From assembly GCF_914271545.1 (NCBI RefSeq), contig NZ_CAJZAH010000001.1, positions 310,001 through 374,000 of the forward strand: a DNA stretch of 64,000 nt, written 5' to 3'. This document shows positions 45,126 to 53,505 of the stretch, one piece after another. The notes beneath the pieces are model-generated. The model did no database searches and was not told where the DNA came from. It was given only the letters and a program-made list of their open reading frames with translations. The position numbers and the translations under genes are program-made. The DNA comes from Cupriavidus respiraculi. GTDB lineage: Bacteria > Pseudomonadota > Gammaproteobacteria > Burkholderiales > Burkholderiaceae. Positions within the stretch are counted from its first letter, which is position 1, and each line of letters opens with the position of its first letter.

Positions 45126-45581
45126 CTACGCCCGCCGTCGCATATGCAGCAACGGGAAGGGCTTGCCCTGCCCGTCCAGCGGCGATCTGCCGAACACCTC
45201 GAAACCCATGTGCGCATAGAAGGCGGTCGCCGCGCGGTTCTGCTCGTTGACGTCCACCAGCGTCGCGCCCATTTCCGACACCGCGTGGTGAAGCAGCGCC
45301 TTGCCGATGCCGCGGCCGTGCCACGCGGGCGCGACGAAGAGCATTTCGATCTTTCCGTCGCTGACGCCGACGAAGCCCTGGATATCTCCATCGCCATCGC
45401 CATCGCCATCGCCGACGATGGCGACCCGCACATCGACGAGGGGCAGGTATTGGTTCAGGACCAGCGGCCGCAGCGCGTCGATGTCGGCCGGGTCGAGAAA
45501 GTCGTGCGTCGCGCGCACGGCGGCTTCCCATACATCGGTGATCGCGGGGTATTCGGAAGGGTCTGGCTGGCGGATCGGCAT
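45126..45581 (-). CDS. GNAT acetyltransferase, YjaB-like
   Basis: A 151-residue N-acetyltransferase. Family features are ATHDFLDPADIDAL near residue 25, the acetyl-CoA loop APAWHGRGIGKALLHHAV near 88, and VNEQNRAATAFYAHMGFEVFGRS near 115, with the ending KPFPLLHMRR, all as in YjaB. I chose ATG 45581, whose N-terminus (MPIRQPDPSEYPAI) aligns with the family. ATG 45608 would add nine residues. An in-frame hexanucleotide repeat encodes Gly-Asp repeats (VGDGDGDGDGDIQG) in a loop between beta strands. The gene converges on the UGT gene. Confidence 0.88.
   Translation of the reverse strand: MPIRQPDPSEYPAITDVWEAAVRATHDFLDPADIDALRPLVLNQYLPLVDVRVAIVGDGDGDGDGDIQGFVGVSDGKIEMLFVAPAWHGRGIGKALLHHAVSEMGATLVDVNEQNRAATAFYAHMGFEVFGRSPLDGQGKPFPLLHMRRRA
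45388..45411. repeat. 6-bp tandem repeat (CCATCG)x4 inside the acetyltransferase gene
   Basis: Four perfect copies of CCATCG on the plus strand run from 45388 to 45411, coding for a Gly-Asp run on the minus strand. The period is in frame, so copy-number change would lengthen or shorten the loop without a frameshift. Confidence 0.9.
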
Positions 45582-45669
45582 GGTCTGGATGGCGGGATCG
45601 GGCCGCATATTATCGCCGCACGTTTACCGGTGCCCCACGCCGGCGACTGAGCTCCTACGCAGGCAAGCG

Positions 45670-46728
45670 CTACGCCTGTCTGCGAAGCGGTATCGGCTCC
45701 CCGGCCGACGCCTGCGTGGACTGCGCGCGGAACGCGGCGCGATAGCGTTCCGGCGTGGTGCGCAGATGCCGCAGGAACGCCTGCCGCATGCTGTCGGCGC
45801 TGCCGAATCCCGCCGTCCGGGCCACGGTCTCCAGCCGGCGGTCCATCTGCTCCAGCATTCGCCGCGCCGCCTCCACGCGCTGCGTCTCCACATAGCGTGC
45901 CGGCGTCTGGCCCACCTGCCGGGCGAACACTCGCGCAAAATTGCGCGGGCTCATCGCCACGCGTTCCGCCAGCACACCCACCGACAGGTCGGCGCCGAGA
46001 TGGTCCGCGATCCATCCCTGCAAGTCCCGCAGTTCCGGGCTTTCCGCGGCCTGCGCCTGCAGGGCGCTGGAAAACTGCGCCTGGCTGCCGGGCCGCCGCA
46101 GGAACAGCACGAGTTCGCGCGCCACCGCGAGCGAGGTGGCATGGCCCAGGTCGTCCTCCACCAGCGCCAGCGACAGATCCATGCCGGCGGTGACGCCAGC
46201 CGACGTGTAGAGCCCCCCGGCCTGGATCCAGATGGGATCGGCATCGACCGTCACGCGCGGGTGCCGCTGCGCGAGCCGTCCGGCATGGCGCCAGTGGGTG
46301 GTGGCGCGCCGCTCGTCCAGCAGACCCGTGCTGGCCAGCACGAACGCGCCGGTGCAGACCGCGCCCAGCCGGCGCACGCGGGGCGCCATCCCGCGCAGCC
46401 AGTTGACCAGTGCCGCATTGCCGGCGGCCGCCGCATGACCCGCGCCGCCCGCCAGCAGCAGCGTATCGATCGGACCGGGCAGCGTCTGCTCGATGCGATG
46501 GAAGGGCGCATCGGCCAGCAGGCGGACGCCACTCTCGGTACGGACCACGCCATCGTCGCTGACACTGGCGATGCGGATATCGTAGGCCGGACCGGGCCGT
46601 CCGCAGAGACGGTTGGCCTGGCCGAATACCGCCGAGGGACCTGTGACATCGAGTTCCTGCGCGGGATCCGGCGCGACGATCAGCACCACACGGGGCGCGT
46701 CTGTGATGGAGTGCAATGGGCTGGGCAT
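45670..46728 (-). CDS. GlxA-family AraC transcriptional regulator
   Basis: A 352-residue regulator combining an N-terminal DJ-1/PfpI-like domain (about 12-200) with a C-terminal AraC DNA-binding domain (about 240-335). The DJ-1-like part has RLGAVCTGAFVLASTGLLDERRATTHW and GLYTSAGVTAGMDLSLALVE. The DNA-binding part has SVGVLAERVAMSPRNFARVFARQ and ETVARTAGFGSADSMRQAFLRH. Regulators of this layout often control amine, choline or drug-efflux genes. It lies 53 bp downstream of the MFS gene on the same strand. Confidence 0.92.
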   Translation of the reverse strand: MPSPLHSITDAPRVVLIVAPDPAQELDVTGPSAVFGQANRLCGRPGPAYDIRIASVSDDGVVRTESGVRLLADAPFHRIEQTLPGPIDTLLLAGGAGHAAAAGNAALVNWLRGMAPRVRRLGAVCTGAFVLASTGLLDERRATTHWRHAGRLAQRHPRVTVDADPIWIQAGGLYTSAGVTAGMDLSLALVEDDLGHATSLAVARELVLFLRRPGSQAQFSSALQAQAAESPELRDLQGWIADHLGADLSVGVLAERVAMSPRNFARVFARQVGQTPARYVETQRVEAARRMLEQMDRRLETVARTAGFGSADSMRQAFLRHLRTTPERYRAAFRAQSTQASAGEPIPLRRQA

Positions 46729-46781
46729 GGCGGGTACTGTCAGGCGTAGTGGCGGCAGGAGCCTCGACCACGGGAGACCGA

Positions 46782-47984
46782 TCATACCGGCGCCAGTGCG
46801 CGCGCACGCCGCTGCCAGCCGAGCGTGACGACGAACGCCAGCGCCAGTGCCGGCAATGCGGCCAGGTTCACGGCAGCCCAGCCGAAGTGGTGCAGGATCT
46901 GGCCCGCGGCCAGCGTGGCGCACGCGGTGAGCACCGCGGCCGAGAATTCCGCCACCGCCTGGGTACGGGCGCGCTCGGCATCGCGGTAACTGCTGGCCAG
47001 CAGCGTGGTGCCGCCGACGAACATGAAATTCCAGCCCACCCCCAGGCACAGCAGCGCCACATAGAAGGCGACCAATGAGGTCGAAGCCAGGGCGATCACG
47101 CTGGCCAGCGCGGACAGCGCGATGCCGGCCATCAGCATCGCCGGATTGCCGAAGCGCTGCAGCAGCCAGCCGGAGACGAAGGACGGCGCGTACATGCCTA
47201 CCAGATGCCATTCGATGATCTGGGCGCCTTGGGCGATGGTGTGATTGCAGGCCACCGCGGCAATCGGCGTCGCGGTCATCACGAACATCATCACCGCGTT
47301 GCCGATGCCGTTGTTGGCGAAGGCGGCGAGAAACACCGGCTGGCGCACGATCTCGCCCAGCGGACGCGGCGGCAGCTGCGATCCGGCCCCGGTGTGCACG
47401 GGCTGGGGCGGCGGCTCGCGATAGGCGAGGGCGAGCACCAGGATCGTCGCCACGCCGAACCCCGCCACCACCGCATAGGAGCCGGCGAACGCGAGCGGGC
47501 TCATCAGGTCCGTGCTCCACGCGGCGATCGCCGGACCGCAGACGGCCGCGACGACGCCGCCGGTCAGCACCGCCGAGATCGCGCGGGGCTTCTCCGCGGG
47601 CGGTGCGGCGTCGGCGGCGGCCAGCCGATAGAAGCGGGCGAATGCCTGGAACACGCCAACCAGCGCCGTGCCGACGCAGAAGGCCACGAAGTCGTAATGG
47701 GCAATGGCCCACACCGAAACGAGCCCACCGGCCGTGCAGGCCACGCCGCCCAGGCAGAACGCGAGACGACGCCCCAGCCGCTCGATCAGGAACGCCGCCG
47801 CGATCGCGGTCAGCGCCGATGCCACGGTGATCAATGCAAAGGGCAGGGTGGCCAGCGCCTTGTCGGGGGCGAGCGTATAGCCGACCAGCCCGGTCAGCGT
47901 CAGGTCGACGGACAAGGCGCAGGTAAAGAGCGCCTGGCAGGTCGCCAGTACGCGGGCATGGGTGAGGAAGTTCGAGGGGCGCAT
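46782..47984 (-). CDS. MFS transporter
   Basis: A 400-residue major facilitator with about 12 hydrophobic helices. Short basic loops include FLIERLGRRLAFCLGG near residue 80, the family loop 2-3 motif in variant form, and REPPPQPVHTGAGSQLPPRPLGEI as the central cytoplasmic loop. Drug or metabolite export is typical, but substrate motifs are not decisive. I chose ATG 47984 (MRPSNFLTHARVLATCQAL). The frame is open further upstream, but that part lacks a ribosome site. It is followed by the GlxA-type regulator and is divergent from the siderophore receptor with a Fur box in between, so iron-linked expression is possible. Confidence 0.9.
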   Translation of the reverse strand: MRPSNFLTHARVLATCQALFTCALSVDLTLTGLVGYTLAPDKALATLPFALITVASALTAIAAAFLIERLGRRLAFCLGGVACTAGGLVSVWAIAHYDFVAFCVGTALVGVFQAFARFYRLAAADAAPPAEKPRAISAVLTGGVVAAVCGPAIAAWSTDLMSPLAFAGSYAVVAGFGVATILVLALAYREPPPQPVHTGAGSQLPPRPLGEIVRQPVFLAAFANNGIGNAVMMFVMTATPIAAVACNHTIAQGAQIIEWHLVGMYAPSFVSGWLLQRFGNPAMLMAGIALSALASVIALASTSLVAFYVALLCLGVGWNFMFVGGTTLLASSYRDAERARTQAVAEFSAAVLTACATLAAGQILHHFGWAAVNLAALPALALAFVVTLGWQRRARALAPV

Positions 47985-48206
47985 CGGGACATGCCATTGG
48001 AGGGAATGGCTCGGAGCATAAAAGTCCCCCGGCATGGCATTCGGACAACGATCCGAAGGATCCTGCCAACGAGAAGCGCTGTTCCTGGGTTGCGCCGGGA
48101 TTGCCGGTCGCGGGCGGACGGTGGCGGCGCTACGACAGTCGATTCCGCGGAACACGTCTCGCTTGACGATTGTTCTGCCCGGTAGCAATATGCGCAACTT
48201 TGCACT

Positions 48207-48227
48207 TGAGAATCAATCGCATTCTCA
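48207..48227 (+). promoter_or_regulatory. Fur box upstream of the TonB-dependent receptor
   Basis: TGAGAAT (48207-48213) and ATTCTCA (48221-48227) are perfect inverted arms. In the 6-6-1-6 Fur model the core reads GAGAAT-CAATCG-C-ATTCTC (48208-48226), with two of three hexamers matching well. It is placed 27 bp before the receptor start, so iron repression by Fur is expected. Confidence 0.75.
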
Positions 48228-48253
48228 TTCCACTGGCACTTTCCTCTACCGAT

Positions 48254-50446
48254 ATGACCGCCCGCGCTACGCTGTCCACGCCGCCTTCCCTGGCGACCGT
48301 CCGTGTCCGTCCTCTTGCCGCCCTTGCCCGTGTCGTCGTCCTCGCCGGCTTCCCGGTGTGCGGCGCCGCCATCGCGCAGACGGCGCCGCCGGCCGCGCCG
48401 GAACAGGCACTGCCGGCGGTGACCGTCAGCGCGCAGCAGGAGATCGAAGTCGGGCCGCAGTTGCGGAAGAAGGCGTCCGGCGGTGCGCTCGGCAACCGGT
48501 CGCAACTCGACACGCCGTTCTCGACCACCATCGTGACCGGTGAGGACCTGGCGGACCGCCAGGTCACCAAGATCGGCGACGTGTTCTTCAACGATGCGTC
48601 GGTCACGGACAACAGCAATCCGGGTAACGCCTGGGCGTCGTACACCACCGTGCGCGGCCTGCAGCTGGACTGGCGCAATGCCTACAAGATCAACGGGATG
48701 CCGTTCATCGCCTACGGGCTGACGATGCCCTACGAGCAGCTGGAGCAGGTCGAACTGCTCAAGGGCGCATCGGGCTTCATGTACGGCTTCGGCAATCCCG
48801 GCGGCACGGTCAACTACATTACCAAGAGGCCGACGGACCAGTTCACCGCCAGCCTGGATGTGGGATACCGCTCGTCCAGCGTGTGGATGCAGCATCTCGA
48901 CGTGGGCGGCAGGGCCGGCCCGGACGACATGTTCGGCTACCGCTTCAACGCCACACATGAAGAGGGCAAGCCCAGCAACGCCGTCGGCCTGAAGCGCAAT
49001 TCGTTCTCGCTGGGGCTGGATGCGCGCATCACGCGTGACCTGACCTGGACGTTCGACGGGCTTTACCAGGACCGCGACACGTTTGGCGGTACGCCGTCTT
49101 TCTATGTGGGCCAGATCGCGCCGAACGGCCGGATCCCTTCGGCCATCAGCGGCCGGGGCGGGCGCTACGCGGGCGACGACGCCCACTTCCTGTCGAACCT
49201 GCAGATGTACCAGACCGGCCTGCGATACAGGCTGAACGACGACTGGACCGTCAGCACGACCTACAGCTTCAACCAGCAGTCCCGCAGCCGCAACGAGTCG
49301 ACCTTCTTCCTGCTCGACAGCGGGGGCGACTACACCGACCTGCGCTACGACGGCACGGAAAAGCAGCAGTTCACCAACTGGACGACGATGGTGGAAGGCA
49401 AGTTCAGGACGGGTTTGCTGCGCCATGAGCTGGTCGCCGGCCTGAGCTGGCAGAAGCAGATCGACCGCTTCAGCAGCGACTTCACCAACACCAGTCTGCC
49501 GGCGGGCAATCTGTTCGCGCCATACACAGGCGTGCGCTACAGCGACCGCGGCTTTACGCTGTACCGCGCCGGCGACACCACGCAGAAGGCCGCCTTTGTC
49601 AGCGACACGGTGCACTTCAACGATCAGTGGTCCGTGCTCGCCGGCGTGCGGGCGACCAACTACGAGCAGAACGGCTACGTCGCACCGGGCGCGGCCGGCA
49701 CCGCCACGCACTACAGCAAGAACGGCCTGCTGACGCCCACCGTGGCGATCATGTACAAGCCGATGCCCAGCACCATGCTGTACGGCAGCTACGTGGAGTC
49801 GTTCGACGGCGGCGGCATCGTCTCGTCGTTCTACTCGAACGCGGGAGCCGCGCTGACGCCGGCCAAGAGCCGCCAGTACGAGCTGGGCGTGAAGACCGAC
49901 CAGGGCCGCTGGACCGGCACCGCCGCGCTCTTCCGCATCGAGCAGCGGACCGAATACGGCCGCGACGTTGGCGGCACGCTGCCGGTCTACGTGCAGGACG
50001 GCAAGTCGATCTACCAGGGCGTGGAGCTCGCCGGCGGTGCGCGGATCGGCTCGCAATGGGAAGTCGGCGGCAGCGCGATGTACCTGGACAGCTACTACGA
50101 CCAGGGCCAGCTCAACCTGGACAATCGCGTGGCGGGCGCCCCCAACCTGATGCTGACCGGGCGGATCGCGTATCTCGTGCCGTTCGTTCCTGGCCTGCGC
50201 GTCGGCATCGACGGCAAGTACACCGGCTCGGTCAAGGCTCGCCCCGAAGGCGACCTGGAGCTCGGCGGCTACACGGTGTTCAACCTCGGCGCGACTTACC
50301 GCACCCGGCTGAGCGGTCGCGACCTGACGCTGCGCGCGGCGCTGACCAACCTGACCAACAAGCGCTACTGGGGTTTCCAGTACGCCAACTACATCCAGCC
50401 CGGCGATCCGCGCGCCATCAGCCTGAGCGCGAGCATCGCGTATTGA
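48254..50446 (+). CDS. TonB-dependent siderophore receptor
   Basis: A 730-residue outer-membrane receptor. A signal peptide (to about residue 42, AAIAQT) and a likely TonB box region (LPAVTVSAQ, about 53-61) precede the plug domain (LDTPFSTTIVTGEDLADRQV; then LEQVELLKGASGFMYGFGNPGGTVNYITKRP near 165-195). The 22-strand barrel ends with an aromatic residue (SLSASIAY). The layout matches ferric-siderophore receptors of the FhuE/FpvA type. I chose ATG 48254; no strong ribosome site is evident. A Fur box lies just upstream and a terminator follows. Siderophore identity is unknown, and no siderophore synthesis genes are present here. Confidence 0.94.
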   Translation: MTARATLSTPPSLATVRVRPLAALARVVVLAGFPVCGAAIAQTAPPAAPEQALPAVTVSAQQEIEVGPQLRKKASGGALGNRSQLDTPFSTTIVTGEDLADRQVTKIGDVFFNDASVTDNSNPGNAWASYTTVRGLQLDWRNAYKINGMPFIAYGLTMPYEQLEQVELLKGASGFMYGFGNPGGTVNYITKRPTDQFTASLDVGYRSSSVWMQHLDVGGRAGPDDMFGYRFNATHEEGKPSNAVGLKRNSFSLGLDARITRDLTWTFDGLYQDRDTFGGTPSFYVGQIAPNGRIPSAISGRGGRYAGDDAHFLSNLQMYQTGLRYRLNDDWTVSTTYSFNQQSRSRNESTFFLLDSGGDYTDLRYDGTEKQQFTNWTTMVEGKFRTGLLRHELVAGLSWQKQIDRFSSDFTNTSLPAGNLFAPYTGVRYSDRGFTLYRAGDTTQKAAFVSDTVHFNDQWSVLAGVRATNYEQNGYVAPGAAGTATHYSKNGLLTPTVAIMYKPMPSTMLYGSYVESFDGGGIVSSFYSNAGAALTPAKSRQYELGVKTDQGRWTGTAALFRIEQRTEYGRDVGGTLPVYVQDGKSIYQGVELAGGARIGSQWEVGGSAMYLDSYYDQGQLNLDNRVAGAPNLMLTGRIAYLVPFVPGLRVGIDGKYTGSVKARPEGDLELGGYTVFNLGATYRTRLSGRDLTLRAALTNLTNKRYWGFQYANYIQPGDPRAISLSASIAY

Positions 50447-50448
50447 CG

Positions 50449-50478
50449 AAGAAGGGGCGCCGCGGCGCCCCTTCTTTT
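50449..50478 (+). terminator. Intrinsic terminator after the siderophore receptor
   Basis: GAAGGGGCGCCG (50451-50462) and CGGCGCCCCTTC (50463-50474) form a 12-bp palindrome, extended by AA/TT, followed by TTTT on the plus strand (50475-50478). It starts 3 bp after the receptor stop. It also lies near the end of the convergent LysR gene and may serve both. Confidence 0.8.
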
Positions 50479-50493
50479 CGGCCCTGATCGGGC

Positions 50494-51417
50494 TCATCCG
50501 ACCGGCTGGAAATCGCGCGACAGCAGCGGCACCAGCCTTTCCACGAGAAAGTCGATGAAGACCCGCGCTCGTGCGGGCATATGCCGTTGGCTGCTGAATA
50601 CGACATGAACATCCTCGACGTCTCCACCGTTGAATCCCGGCAACAGCTCGACGAGCCTGCCGGTCTTCAGGTCTTCGATCACATGAAATAGCCCCAACCG
50701 GCTGATGCCCAGACCGTCCAGTGTCAGCTGGCGCATGGTTTCGCCGTTGTTGGTCAGCATGCCGCCGCGCACCGGCAGATACACCGTCTTGCCATCGATC
50801 CTGAATGGCCACTCATCGAGCATTCGCCGGAAATTGAAGCGGAGGCAGCGGTGGGAGGCGAGATCGCCCGGCACCTCTGGCGCGCCGAATCGCTCGACAT
50901 AGCCGGGCGCGGCAACGACCGCGCGCCTGCTCAGCGCAAGCTTGCGTGCCCGGAAGTTCGCGTCGGTCGGCAATTGCCCCATGCGCAATGCGACATCGAC
51001 GCGCTCGCGCTGCAGATCGACGACGGAATCGGTCAGCGAAAGATCGACGGTCACGCCGGGATAACGTGCGGCGAATTCCGGAATCAGCGGAACGATGTAA
51101 TGCGTCCCGAGAGGCAGCGAGACGTTGACGCGCAGCACGCCATGCGGTGCGTCCGTGTCCTGCGAAACCCCGAACTCCGCTTCCTCCATGTCGCCAAGAA
51201 TGCGGACGCAGCTTTCGTAGAACTGTTTTCCCTCGCTGGTCACAGCGAGATGGCGCGTCGAGCGTTGCAGCAGCAGCACCTTGAGCCGCGCCTCCAGCCG
51301 GCTGATCAGCTTGCTGACGGCCGAAGGTGTCATGTCCAGTGTCAGCGCGGCGGCCGAGAAACTGCCCGTTTCCACGACACGCACGAACACCTGCATCTCC
51401 CCGCTTCTCGTGTTCAT
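50494..51417 (-). CDS. LysR-family transcriptional regulator
   Basis: A 307-residue LysR protein of the CrgA/DsdC-like group: MNTRSGEMQVFVRVVETGSFSAAALTLDMTPSAVSKLISRLE at the start and LRVNVSLPLGTHYIVPLIPEF near 95. The effector domain is intact. It is divergent from the SDR gene (146-bp gap). A small dyad 8 bp upstream of its start (TGAATT-C-AATTCA, 51425-51437) is a candidate autoregulatory site. Control of the SDR-ABM-cupin genes is the likely role, inferred from the divergent layout. Confidence 0.92.
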   Translation of the reverse strand: MNTRSGEMQVFVRVVETGSFSAAALTLDMTPSAVSKLISRLEARLKVLLLQRSTRHLAVTSEGKQFYESCVRILGDMEEAEFGVSQDTDAPHGVLRVNVSLPLGTHYIVPLIPEFAARYPGVTVDLSLTDSVVDLQRERVDVALRMGQLPTDANFRARKLALSRRAVVAAPGYVERFGAPEVPGDLASHRCLRFNFRRMLDEWPFRIDGKTVYLPVRGGMLTNNGETMRQLTLDGLGISRLGLFHVIEDLKTGRLVELLPGFNGGDVEDVHVVFSSQRHMPARARVFIDFLVERLVPLLSRDFQPVG

Positions 51418-51424
51418 TCCTTCG

Positions 51425-51437
51425 TGAATTCAATTCA
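51425..51437. promoter_or_regulatory. Candidate LysR operator
   Basis: TGAATT-C-AATTCA is a perfect 6-bp dyad in an AT-rich patch between the divergent LysR and SDR starts. Function is inferred. Confidence 0.4.
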
Positions 51438-51563
51438 AAGATGATGTTCCGTTGCGCGTGATTGTATGCGGAATCGGCGTGCGCCAGACTTGCGGCCAAT
51501 GACTGGTTGCCCATCGACCATCAGGACCTCTTCCCCAATTTCCATCTGGAATAAAACCTGATC

Positions 51564-52349
51564 ATGCATTTGAACCTCGCAGGAAAGACGGCCCTCATCA
51601 GCGCATCCACTTCCGGGATCGGTCACGCTACGGCGTTGCAGCTGCTCGAAGACGGCGCCACGGTCATCATCAATGGCAGGCATGCCGACATCGTCTCCGA
51701 AGTCGTCAAACGCCTCGCAGCGCGATTCGGCGACCGCGTGCTGCCCCTGGTGGCAGACCTGAGCACGGCGGCCGGCGCAGAGATCGCCGCCGCGACCTAC
51801 CCGTCGGTGGACATCCTGGTGAACAACCTCGGCACGTACGCGCTGAGCGATTTCTTTGCCACCAGTGACGACGACTGGAAGCGCATGTTCGAAGTCAACG
51901 TGTGGAGTGGGGTGCGGCTCGCGCGCAGCTATATGAAATCCATGCTCGATCGCGGCCACGGCCGGGTGATCTTCATGTCAAGCGAGGTCGCGCTGACGCC
52001 GATGGCTGCCATGGCGCACTACAGCGCCAGCAAGGCAACACAGCTGTCCATCTCGCGCAGCCTGGCAGAGCTGACGAAGGGAACGTCCGTCACCGTCAAC
52101 GCGGTGCTGCCAGGCCCTACCGAGACCGAAAGCCTGAAGGAATTCATCGAATCGGTGAATCCGACGCTCTCCTATGAAGAAGCGGAACGCAAGTTCATGG
52201 CCGAGAACCGTCCGTCCTCGCTGATCGCGCGCCTGGCCAAGCCGGCGGAGGTCGCGAACGTCGTGGCATTCCTTTCCAGCGACCGCGCGGCGGCCATCAA
52301 TGGTGCTGCGATTCGCGCGGAAGGCGGCACGGTCCAGACGATCGCCTGA
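51564..52349 (+). CDS. Short-chain dehydrogenase/reductase
   Basis: A 261-residue classical SDR. The cofactor loop reads ISASTSGIG, a variant of TGxxxGIG with the first glycine replaced. Other motifs are intact: NNLGTYALSDF, serine in IFMSSEVAL, and the catalytic YSASK (about residue 153). The C-terminal VVAFLSSDRAAAINGAAIRAEGG is typical. It likely oxidises or reduces a small alcohol or ketone with NAD(P). It is first in a plus-strand run with an ABM monooxygenase and a cupin gene, divergent from a LysR gene. Confidence 0.92.
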   Translation: MHLNLAGKTALISASTSGIGHATALQLLEDGATVIINGRHADIVSEVVKRLAARFGDRVLPLVADLSTAAGAEIAAATYPSVDILVNNLGTYALSDFFATSDDDWKRMFEVNVWSGVRLARSYMKSMLDRGHGRVIFMSSEVALTPMAAMAHYSASKATQLSISRSLAELTKGTSVTVNAVLPGPTETESLKEFIESVNPTLSYEEAERKFMAENRPSSLIARLAKPAEVANVVAFLSSDRAAAINGAAIRAEGGTVQTIA

Positions 52350-52393
52350 CTGTTCCGGCAGTTGTCCAACGCGCGAAGGTGAACCACATCGTC

Positions 52394-52687
52394 ATGAGCA
52401 CACCGCTGGTAATCATCGCCCAGGCGTGGGCGAGACCGGGTTTCGAACAACAGCTGGTCGACGCGCAGAAGCGCCTGGTGGAAGCCGCAAGGAATAGTCC
52501 GGGGTGCTTGCGATACGAACTCAACGTCTCGACGCAGGACCCGGGACATATCGTGTTCCTGGAGCAGTGGGCTTCGACCGCGGACTGGCAGCGGCACATG
52601 TCCGGCCCCCACATCCATACGTTCCGAAGCACGGCGGGACACCTGATTGCGGATTTTGCATTGATGCAAATGAGGCAAGTCGCTTGA
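52394..52687 (+). CDS. Antibiotic-biosynthesis-monooxygenase (ABM) domain protein
   Basis: A 97-residue small dimeric alpha-beta barrel of the ABM/YgiN type: VIIAQAWARPGFEQQLVDAQKRLVEAARNSPGCLRYEL at the start, then HIVFLEQWASTADWQRHMSGPHI, the usual W-x-x-x-x-x-x-H ending. Members oxidise quinols or other aromatics without cofactors. ATG 52394 is chosen; GTG 52379 in the same frame is possible, and GAAGGTGA lies between. It is 44 bp downstream of the SDR gene in the same operon. Confidence 0.88.
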   Translation: MSTPLVIIAQAWARPGFEQQLVDAQKRLVEAARNSPGCLRYELNVSTQDPGHIVFLEQWASTADWQRHMSGPHIHTFRSTAGHLIADFALMQMRQVA

Positions 52688-52716
52688 AAACCGACCAATA
52701 AACCAATCGCACCAAC

Positions 52717-53223
52717 ATGAAAACGTCTCGAATCCTCTCCCTGCTGGTTCTGGCCGGCGCCCTCGGCGTATCGCCTTTGGTCTCTGCTGCCACGCCTTCC
52801 GTGGCGCAAGCGGACCACGTGCCCCAGTTGATCAATCCCGCCAGCCTGAAGTGGGAGAAAACCATTCCCGCGCTGGGCAAGGACTCACCCGAATACGCGA
52901 TCCTTCATTCGGATCCGAAAACGAAGCTGACCACGCTGATGTTCCGCACGCCGATTGCGGTGCATATCAAATCGCATACCCACGATCTTGCGGAAACGCA
53001 CGTGGTCCTGAGCGGTGGTACTCACGTGTTCGAGTCGAACGGCGTTCGCTACAACATCGAAGGCGGCGGCTACTTCCGTATGCCGGGAGGAACGGTTCAC
53101 GAGGCCTGGCTGCCCGCCGGGTCCCAGACGCTGAACATTCTCGAGAGCGGGTGGGAGGTCAATTGGCTCCATGGCGGCCCGTCGGTCGAAGACGCCGACC
53201 AATACCCGCCGAAGAAGAAGTAA
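52717..53223 (+). CDS. Exported cupin-domain protein
   Basis: A 168-residue secreted protein with a signal peptide (to about residue 25, VSAATP) and a cupin fold: IKSHTHDLAETHVVLSGGTHVFE holds motif 1 with a His-x-His site, and FRMPGGTVHEAWLP motif 2. It ends in a lysine tail. It probably binds a metal in the periplasm. It follows the ABM gene by 29 bp, so SDR, ABM and cupin look co-transcribed. The function of the set is unknown. Confidence 0.88.
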   Translation: MKTSRILSLLVLAGALGVSPLVSAATPSVAQADHVPQLINPASLKWEKTIPALGKDSPEYAILHSDPKTKLTTLMFRTPIAVHIKSHTHDLAETHVVLSGGTHVFESNGVRYNIEGGGYFRMPGGTVHEAWLPAGSQTLNILESGWEVNWLHGGPSVEDADQYPPKKK

Positions 53224-53505
53224 GGGGTTTTCATGATCCCAAGGCGCCGCGCGAAGCCGCGGTGCCACCCCGATTTCGGGCGTGAATGGGGACCCGCGCC
53301 AAAACTGGGCGCCCCTCGCCCGCAAACGTCGCCAGTTTTCCCGGAAATGGCGCACATGTGCCAGCGGGCATGGCGATTTCCTGCCATATCGGCGTGGCCC
53401 GACTCTTGCGTTACGAATCTTAGTTTTCGGGACGGATCGTCCCGGAAATTAAATCCACCCCGTAACCATTGCGCACATCCCAGCGACAGTGCGCCAGGAG
53501 TCAAG

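Noticed and set aside
53224-53505. Possible short gene or leader peptide between the cupin and binding-protein genes
   Set aside because: The binding-protein frame is open upstream to 53233 but has no signal sequence or ribosome site there, while ATG 53506 has AGGAG and starts a proper signal peptide.
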